From Capniomyces stellatus (lineage: Eukaryota; Kickxellomycota; Harpellomycetes; Harpellales; Legeriomycetaceae), in the NCBI GenBank assembly GCA_001661515.1, contig LUVW01000036.1, positions 31,024 through 50,610 of the forward strand: DNA of 19,587 nt, in the 5' to 3' direction. A model generated the notes under the pieces. That model did not search any database. It was not told the origin of the DNA and worked only from the letters and a program-made list of their open reading frames with translations. Numbering within the stretch: the stretch's first letter is position 1; each line of letters starts with the position of its first letter. Shown here piece by piece: positions 1 through 7,545 of this stretch. The position numbers and the translations under genes are program-made.

Positions 1-420
1 GTTGTAGTCACTGGCTCTTCAGTTGTAGTCACTGGCTCTTCGGTTGTGGTTACTGGCTCCTCAGTTGTGGTTACTGGCTCTTCAGTTGTGGTTACTGGTT
101 CCTCAGTTGTGGTTACTGGTTCTTCGGTTGTGGTTACTGGCTCCTCAGTTGTGGTTACTGGCTCTTCAGTTGTGGTTACTGGTTCTTCGGTTGTAGTAAC
201 TGGCTCTTCGGTTGTAGTCACTGGTTCCTCAGTTGTAGTCACTGGCTCTTCAGTTGTAGTCACTGGCTCTTCAGTTGTGGTTACTGGCTCCTCAGTTGTG
301 GTTACTGGCTCTTCGGTTGTAGTAACTGGCTCTTCAGTTGTAGTCACTGGCTCTTCAGTTGTAGTCACTGGCTCTTCGGTTGTGGTTACTGGCTCTTCAG
401 TTGTAGTGACTGGTGCTGAT
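1..420 (-). repeat. 21-bp coding minisatellite, 19 in-register units plus one diverged
   Basis: A 21-bp unit repeats in perfect register from 1 to 399, with a diverged twentieth unit at 400-420. It encodes the heptapeptide TTTEEPV in the protease tail. No unit has an insertion or deletion. The variable bases fall at unit positions 6, 9, 15, 18 and 21, all third-codon positions, so every unit gives the same peptide. The array continues past the left edge. The same stretch is also open on the plus strand (a VTGSSVV repeat from 46 to 468), but that frame has no gene-like continuation and is a shadow. Confidence 0.95.
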
Positions 421-1435
421 GTGGTGATTAATGTTGATGTGTTAATTACATCGCATACATCTGAATAATCACAATTTGGTCCAGTGCAGTCAACATGGTT
501 TTTTATAAATGAGTCCCAGTAGCCTGAAATCAACATGTACACTGCAATTGTGTTTTGTGAATCACACAGATTATTGTTTATGCTGACATAAGTGCTTTCA
601 ACTCCCAGTAACTTGTCGTCATTCAAATAACTAATTGGTCCTCCTGAGTCACCCAAACAACTTGCTGCGCCTGTTGTTTGGCCTACGCAAAATACTTTTC
701 CATCAATCATATCTTGCTCCAGATACAATTTACATAGATCCTGTCTTCCTTCAATAACTTCCAGCTGTTTAAGTGGTGGTGCTGATGTGACACCGTTGGT
801 TGTATCACCAAAGCCAGCAATAACGTACGAGGCACTTGGGTCAATCTTTTTTGTTTCGACCTCAACTGGCACTGCGACACTTGATGGCACACACTCTTTC
901 AAGAACACCAATGCAATATCATCCTATTTTTAAGATCAATTTCAATATTAAAGTCGATCAACGATCCATAAAACAAACACATATTAACAAGCAATTGCTT
1001 TTTTCGTGTACTTACTCTGTATGGCTTTTTGTAAACAAAGCTTGGGTGGATTACGGCTCTATCGATCTTGTACACTATATCGTTTACTGGAACTGGATTG
1101 ACACTTCCCAAGCCAATGTTGATCTTTGACCAGTTATTTGGATTGATTGTGTCTGTTTCGTGGAGACAATGAGCCGCTGTAATGACGACATTTGGGGCTA
1201 TAAGTGAGCCTGTGCATTTGTAGCCATTTTTACCATCAACGCTAAAATGGGCAATGTACTTGTAGTCGTCAAAGTCACTAAAACCTCCACCAATTATTCT
1301 TTGTCTAACCGGAACTTTGCTGCTTCCATTTTCAAGAAATATTTCAAATTGAGAGTAGTCTTTGACTTCTGCAGCCTCTAGAGCTGATGCAAACAGTGCT
1401 ACAGCAGCTATAGTAAGCTTAATACTTTTGTGCAT
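1..1435 (-). CDS. Secreted trypsin-fold serine protease (S1 family) with Thr/Glu/Pro repeat tail, partial at left edge
   Basis: Endopeptidase of the chymotrypsin (S1) fold, probably secreted or wall-attached. Two exons are visible: 1435-1016 (140 codons) and 923-1. The 92-bp phase-0 intron has a GTAAGT donor and a TAG acceptor. Residues 1-21 form a signal peptide. A short propeptide ends at Arg46, followed by the mature N-terminus IIGG. The catalytic triad is complete: His89 in TAAHC, Asp142 in DDIAL (restored by the splice), and Ser233 in GDSGGP. Six cysteines lie in the second exon of the domain and just after it. From about residue 310 the protein becomes a heptad tail of TTTEEPV, still open at the window edge after about 447 residues, so the C-terminus is missing. 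Position 189 (chymotrypsin numbering) is Ala and position 216 is probably Tyr, so true trypsin specificity is unlikely. The tail resembles an O-glycosylated stalk; that is inference. Confidence 0.9.
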
Positions 1436-1463
1436 AGTCTGATGTTGTTGTGTGTCTGCTTTG

Positions 1464-1472
1464 CTTTAAATA
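1464..1472 (-). promoter_or_regulatory. TATA-like box of the protease gene
   Basis: TATTTAAAG read on the minus strand, about 29 bp upstream of the ATG at 1435. If this is the TATA element, the transcript leader is only a few bases long. Confidence 0.45.
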
Positions 1473-3207
1473 GGGTGTTCCTATTTTAACGTGAATATGG
1501 GATGCGACGAGTTGGTGATTAAAAAGACGATGATAATTTTAAAATCACTTTAACTCGAGAAGTGTTAATATTTATACTTTTCAGGTTTCTGTAGCTTTAA
1601 CCAAACCCCATAAACACTGATCTCTTGTATGATATCTTCTCATAGATGAATGCTATTTTAAGAATAAAGTTGTAATCCAAGCTCAAATCAGCTAAATATA
1701 CTACTAAATTTAACGTGGTCTATAACCGAGGTTTGGCAAATGATAGGTACGAATTTTGAAGATAGTTTAAACATTTTTTGGAAAGCAACCCGCCTATTAG
1801 TTACTTTGATTTAATACAGTTAATGGCACATACTTGATCGGGATTTTTTAATAAAAATTACATAATTCATTTATTTGATTTGTAAAAATGCTAACTTTAA
1901 TCTTTAGAACGTATCCTCTTTTCACTTTTTTGGTTTGTGGAATATGCGCGAGTCCTTGTAATACTCAAATATTATTTGACTTATTTTACTTTTACTATTG
2001 AAAACCTGAGCTATAGCTAACTTCGACTAATTAAAATATTTTCAATATAGCCCGGAATGGGAAGCATAGCGGTATTTTCAAAAGCCTATTAACTGGTATA
2101 GCTGGTTGGTCAGGTTCAAAACACCATTCCATAAATCACACAGTGTTTCAGTTCAACATTTATAATTTTATGCAATCTTTGGAATAATTAATAATACTCG
2201 TTCAAGATTTCTATTTTTATAACACTTGATAATGTAATTTGACTTTTTATAAACGTACTGTCCTTAGTGACTGTAAAGAAATTTTCAATACTATGAATCG
2301 TTTATACAAAAGTTGGCCATGGTAATATAATAGAGGAACAACAAAAAAACACAAGTTGATCAACCCAACCAAGTTGACTAGTTGGTTGAGTGGCCAAACA
2401 GAGTTAATCACCAAAAACAGCCTAGGTATCCTAAAAAAAGTGGTTTTGATATCAACGTTGGAATGTCGAATCACAGTGACTACCTCAACCCGGTTGTTAT
2501 TTACGCCATCTTACTCTCATTTACTATTAGTTGTGCTACTACCTGGATTGAATCAGACCAATCGCTCTAACCAATTATGATTATTCCTAACCCATCTCTT
2601 TTTCACCAACGACAGTTTATTAGTATATCACAAATGAGTTATCTGGACATTTAACCAAGCAACCAGTATAAAAAATGCAAACCGTCAATCTAGCGCACAG
2701 AAAGGCGTAATGAAAACATCAAGTTAAAACACAAATAGCATACTCAGGAATAAAAGCTAGCCGGCATCCACATACAATATACCAAGCACCACCAGTCAGA
2801 TTCCGAGCCCGAATCACTCAAGCTTGTATATTTTTAACCAGCAAATGGGAACCCACAGCACTGTTGCTTGTAAAAATAGACGCTTAGTACTAATATAGCC
2901 GTCTTTGGTGCTTTGTTATGACATAAATTCCTTTAAATTAAGTTCGCTTTTTTGGCAATGAAAATTTGCCTATTTAAAAAGTGCCACTGGAATTCTAAAC
3001 AAAGTAAATCACAAACCCCATGGGTTGAGCTAGATCCAATGTATCAACCTTGTAACTGTTCAAAAACTTTGACTTGTACAAAAAAAAAGACGCAATAAAA
3101 CCAATTAAATTCTCAGAAAATGACGCTTTAAAAATCATATTTGGAATCAAACCCGAAATAAAACTACAAGTATAAAACTACAAGTATGGTATAAACATCG
3201 GCCATGT
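1473..3207. other. Intergenic region, no gene recognised
   Basis: About 1.7 kb of AT-rich sequence between the protease promoter and the 3' end of the dehydrogenase gene. The longest open frames (2247-2580, both strands) are short, overlap each other and show no domain or splice logic. Around 2355-2385 there is a cluster of small palindromes: GTTGATCAAC, and CAACCAA/TTGGTTG arms around a 9-bp spacer. They may be regulatory sites, but nothing identifies them. Confidence 0.6.
3158..3185. repeat. 14-bp perfect tandem duplication
   Basis: The unit ATAAAACTACAAGT occurs twice back to back (3158-3171 and 3172-3185), 22 bp beyond the stop codon of the dehydrogenase gene, so probably in its 3' untranslated region. 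Confidence 0.9.
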
Positions 3208-4204
3208 TTAAAGTTTGGAAGCCTTTCTCTGTTTGTGCACAAGAGGAGTCTTTCCAGCAATAATTTTGATAGTATCACCCACAAGTGAATCGTCCTCGAT
3301 ACATCTGATCATCTGCTCAACAACCTCGTCAATGGTCAAAACACCATTGAGGCTAGCAACCTTCTCGGCATCAGACTCCGTGGTTGTCGTGGCAGCCTTG
3401 AACATGTCAGTAGCAGCGTAGTTTGGGGCAACCGCGTTAACTTTGATTCTTGGATGCAATGATGCGCATGTAGCAGTAAAGTGGACAACACCAGCCTTAG
3501 CAGCGCCATAAACAGGCCCGTATGCGGCAGGGAAAAACGCCATGTTGGAGGCGACATTGACAATTACACCAACATTCTCGTCACTAGTTGGACTTGCTTT
3601 GTTCCAGTAGGCAACAGCAAGCCGAGAGAAATCCATAACCGCAATCAAGTCTATATTTACTGTTCTCACAAGCTCCTTATTGTCAATGTCCCCCCATAAA
3701 CTGGACCCTCCTATACCTGCATTGTTCACCAGAATGTCCAGCTTTCCAAACTCTGAAACAGCAAAATCAATGGCTGCCTGGCAGTCCTCGGTTAATGCAA
3801 CATTGCATCTTATGTAAACAGCAACTTTTTTCTTGTGGATTTTGTTTAGCTCTTGAGCAACGTTATATCCATCCAAAACATCAGCCACAACAACATATCC
3901 ACTGTATGTGCATAAAAAAAAGCAAGTAAAGAGCTCATTTTAGAATTTTTGGAACGGTAGCTGATTAAAAGTGCAGGCTAAAGGGGAAGCTCTTCTCTTG
4001 GAGTAGAATTGGCTTACTTGAAGCTTTGTGGAATTGGATCAATTATATATGTATTAAAACGAAATCAACAATAATGCATGTACTAGCCAAATTTGTTTGT
4101 TTGTTTATTTTGACTTACCCCTTTTGCGTAATGATCTCGCATGTACGCTTTCCAAATCCACGAGCAGCCCCCGTCACGATTGCAACTTTTCCTGTGATAA
4201 TCAT
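3208..4204 (-). CDS. Short-chain dehydrogenase/reductase, 15-hydroxyprostaglandin-dehydrogenase-like
   Basis: NAD(P)(H)-dependent oxidoreductase of the classical SDR family, 259 residues. Exons are 4204-4119 and 3901-3208; the 217-bp phase-2 intron has a GTAAGT donor and a CAG acceptor. The first exon supplies the cofactor loop TGAARGFG (residues 11-18), which the long second-exon frame alone lacks. The splice rebuilds strand beta-2 as YVVVADV, whose Asp36 favours NAD over NADP. NNAG is at 88-91, the catalytic Ser147 in NVAS, and Tyr160/Lys164 form the YxxxK motif. The C-terminal part (a region with CIEDDSLVG before the final basic tail) matches the ending typical of 15-hydroxyprostaglandin dehydrogenases. 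The substrate cannot be told from sequence; such enzymes oxidise secondary alcohols of lipids or ketones. No targeting peptide is visible, so it is probably cytosolic. Confidence 0.92.
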
Positions 4205-4240
4205 TTCGAATATTGTTATTGCTGTTTGCTTTAGTTTATA

Positions 4241-4247
4241 CTTTATA
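4241..4247 (-). promoter_or_regulatory. TATA box of the dehydrogenase gene
   Basis: TATAAAG on the minus strand, 37-43 bp upstream of the ATG at 4204. As with the protease gene, this implies a very short leader. Confidence 0.45.
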
Positions 4248-7200
4248 AATTACTCTTTTGCTAGCTTTTTGTATGTTCAGGCTGGATTTGGTCGAATTGT
4301 AAAGCTTTTCAGTTGAAAACTATTTGCGCTTTTGGTGCTTATAGTGCGTTTACAGTTTAAATCTGCTGTTGTTTTCCTGTTAGTTAAAGTAATAATAAAA
4401 AAGACAGTTTCCAACAAAGAACTTGGATTATAAATAAAGTGATAACTTGTGAGTGTCTTTCTATAGCTAATTTTACTTGTGATAATGGTACAAATGAATT
4501 GATGTTTCATGATTTTGGCTGTGTTGGTTTGATATATCTAACATTTACACAAGCTGTTTGCAAACTCGTTAATTAAGTCCCACCTCACCCTCCCCTCCTT
4601 CCCTCCCGGCAACGCTTGGAGGAGTAAAAGTAAGAGTAAAATCTGCTTTCCTCGGCTTTACCCCTTGTAATTCCAAGTTGTGCGTTTTTTTTCCCCCATT
4701 TATTATTGTTTATTTGTCGATTTGGACTAATTGGTGAAAAGTCTGTTTGGTTTCAGATTTTTCTAGGAGCAACCCGAGAATTGGCCTGATTTATCTTTTC
4801 GAGTGTTCTAGCAAGCAAAATACACCAGTTTGTAGTTTACATTCTATTTTCTACATGGCTCCTATTAAACCAAGTTCTAAAGATGGTAGGGAACACTTTA
4901 ACAACGGCAACATTCTTAGCAAACCATCCCTAACAATGACTCTATTATTTCCTCACCCAGAGATTATTAGTGAAAAGCAAAACGATTCAATTGGATGGCT
5001 CTATTTGCAAGCTTATTTCTATGACGTTGGTAGTTAAAACTCTGCCTGAATATTACTTTAAATGTCAGTGTGCTGAATTGAACCAAAGTTGGATTTCAAA
5101 TTGACCTCTTGCAGCAAATAGCAATTCATTTCACCTTTACTGTCCCAAAAGGAAATTCCGAAAAAAAAAGATTCCTTAGCAGACCCAATGGACAAACAAT
5201 ATGCATAATATTAATATACCCATAATTTAATTGTAAAAAAAATGTTATCAAGTTAAAAAAGCCAAGCGGGCCAAACACAATAGTCAAATGTGTTTTTTTT
5301 TTTGGATAAATGGAATCACTTGCAGAGCGACAAGCCAACCAATGACCACTCAAGTCCACGCAGGTAGACTCGAAATTGATACAACAAAAGTCAGCACATT
5401 GTATTTAATAACACCATCACTGCCACCCTACCCTAAACCCTATGCAGAAACGAGACTTGAAAAGTAGTTGGTAAAGGGAATAAGGGTTTAAGAGTTTTGG
5501 CCAAAGTGCTGTTGGCTAAGGTAACCTTTACCTGTGTGTTTAGCTCGAGTAAAAGCAAAAAAATGAAGAAAGAAGGATTGATTAAACAATTAAAGACTAA
5601 TGAATTGCTAAATATGGCCAACTAAAAGGACGATCAGGTGATACTGATTAGCTGATATGCTACTACAATGACTCGTAGGTAGTACGGTGTACATGACATT
5701 AAGCGTTAAGCTGCTATATGACTGTTTCAAAAATTCAGTGTCAAACTTTGATATACTAGTAAAGAATAAAAAGCCAAGCAAAAAAAAAAATAAGCGTAAA
5801 CAAAATTATCACTTTAAATGTGGCTTTGTGAAAAAAAAGCAATGTATTGTTTGGTATGAACAATCCGACGTACATAAAAGCAGCCTATTGTGCAAACAAG
5901 AAATGAAGCTCTCTGCTTGATTGTTTGGATGGTTTGGTGTGGGTTATAAAGAGAAAGAGAGTAAATTATCATGTGAATTGAACAAACAGGTCAAAAGCGA
6001 TGATGAGATAATAAGATGCAGTGACTTATATGGCAACAGCTGAAAAGCATTAAAGATTTAGGGATTCCTGGTTTAAGCAAATAGAGTTGTCTATCTGTAG
6101 AAATTAAGAGTTTAGTTTAGAATTAGGCAAGATGGTAAAAATAGCCCAGTTTCGTGAGTTTCCTAGAACGTAATTGTAACATGCCAGATACGACCGTGAT
6201 TGACTGATTGATTTAATAGGGCTCAAAAGTTGGACTGAAAAATAAATCGAAATCGAAAAAAATGGACTAATTAACATAACTTGGGCTGTAAAGGGTAATA
6301 ATGACCAATGGAAAGTAATCATAAAAATTGGGCTATTGGAAAAAGCAAACACTAAAGTACCATTGAGCAAATGAGTAGCAAACAAGTCAACCAATTTTAT
6401 GTAATGTACTTTGCTACTAGCGATTTGTGATGACGCTGGGCAAGCAAAACTGAAAATAAATTAAAAAAAATAAAATAAAATGAAATAAAATGAAATAAAA
6501 TGAAATAAAATGAAATAAAATAAAAGCAAAAAATGGTTGGAAAGTAGTGGGCATATTTAACTAGTAGAATTGATTGGGATTTTTTCTAAATAGAAAGCAG
6601 AAATGTAAAAAAAAGCGAGAAAAGACCTGTTGGTTTTTAAAACGCAAGTTGGCATTTAATTGATGATATTACTTAAAACGGAATTGTTTATATAATCCTG
6701 TAAATGTAATTAAGTAATAGCCTGTAAAAATTCACAACAAATTTTGAATGACAATCAAGTAAAATCAAAACATTCAGCTGAAAAGGGAAGAAGAAAGAAA
6801 AAAAAGCAAATCATTAATGGGGAAGAGCATCAAACTGAGCTGAGGCGAATTCAATCAGCCTTTTACAAACTGAATGGGATTCTAAAAGGTGTAAAAGGAT
6901 AGAGTACAACAAAATAAACTCACGATAAGAGGAATCAGGAGAATAAATTGGTTGCAAAAAAAGCTAATAAAAAAAACACATAACGCAAAAAAAAAAAGAA
7001 GCTGTTAAATAAGGTTTGTTTTAACTGTAACTTGGAGCACAGAATAAAAGTTTAGTAACTAGCTTTTGATGGAATAAATCCTAAGATTAATAGGCACACA
7101 GTAGAACAGCAAACAAAAGCAAAAAAAAAAAAGTTTCTTGTTGGAAACATATAATAAAGTTTAGATTGGTAAAGCGCAAAATAAAGTAAAAGCCCAGACA

Positions 7201-7288
7201 AGATCTTTGCTGTAGTAGAGAACAAAAGCAAATCTCTAGACGGAATTCACACGTTATTAGGTTGACCTTTGCACCGATCGGCATTGAC
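4248..7288. other. Intergenic region with simple repeats; weak coding hints only
   Basis: About 3 kb without a confident gene. At 4583-4609 there is a pyrimidine tract. An intron-like segment follows (donor GTAAGAG near 4629, branch-like GACTAAT near 4725, acceptor TTTCAG at about 4756), then a 60-codon ATG frame at 4854-5036; together these could be a small gene with a 5'-leader intron. From about 5.9 kb the plus strand becomes clearly A/G-rich. A 56-codon open stretch at about 6718-6903 is lysine-rich and may be chance. No RNA gene was found. Confidence 0.5.
6471..6525. repeat. 10-bp tandem repeat (TGAAATAAAA)
   Basis: Four exact copies of TGAAATAAAA at 6481-6520, flanked on the left by one TAAAATAAAA variant and on the right by a partial copy. 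It is an AT-rich microsatellite in noncoding DNA. Confidence 0.95.
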
Positions 7289-7300
7289 TTTATATATATT
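7289..7300 (+). promoter_or_regulatory. TATA box candidate for the P450 reductase gene
   Basis: TTTATATATATT lies about 246 bp upstream of the ATG at 7546. The space between is purine-rich and could hold a leader or a leader intron (a GTGAGT occurs at 7443). Confidence 0.4.
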
Positions 7301-7545
7301 GATTAGCTGATGAGAGAAAGCAGCAAACTATTAGACTTTAGTAAAAAAAACAAAACAAAACTAGAGTTGATAAGAGTTACCAAGTTTGGAATTTGAAGAG
7401 AGTAAAAAAATAAGGGGTAAAAAAAAAAAAAGAGAAACGTGGGTGAGTCAAAAGGAAAAAAAAGACAAGTTCAGACTAATAAGAAATAAAGGAACGAGAA
7501 ATAAAAGGTTGAGGAAATATAAAATAACGTAGAAAGAAACTTGAA

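Noticed and set aside
46..468. Plus-strand 140-codon frame of VTGSSVV repeats
   Set aside because: It is the antisense shadow of the protease tail repeat; the minus-strand frame continues into a complete protease domain.
2530..2590. tRNA-like GGTTAGAGC and GATTCAATCC on the minus strand
   Set aside because: The two boxes are only about a dozen bases apart and no acceptor stem or anticodon arm can be formed.
5400..5500. Telomere-like CCCTAAACCC and nearby AGGGTTTA
   Set aside because: Single copies only, with no tandem array; at most a promoter telo-box-like element.
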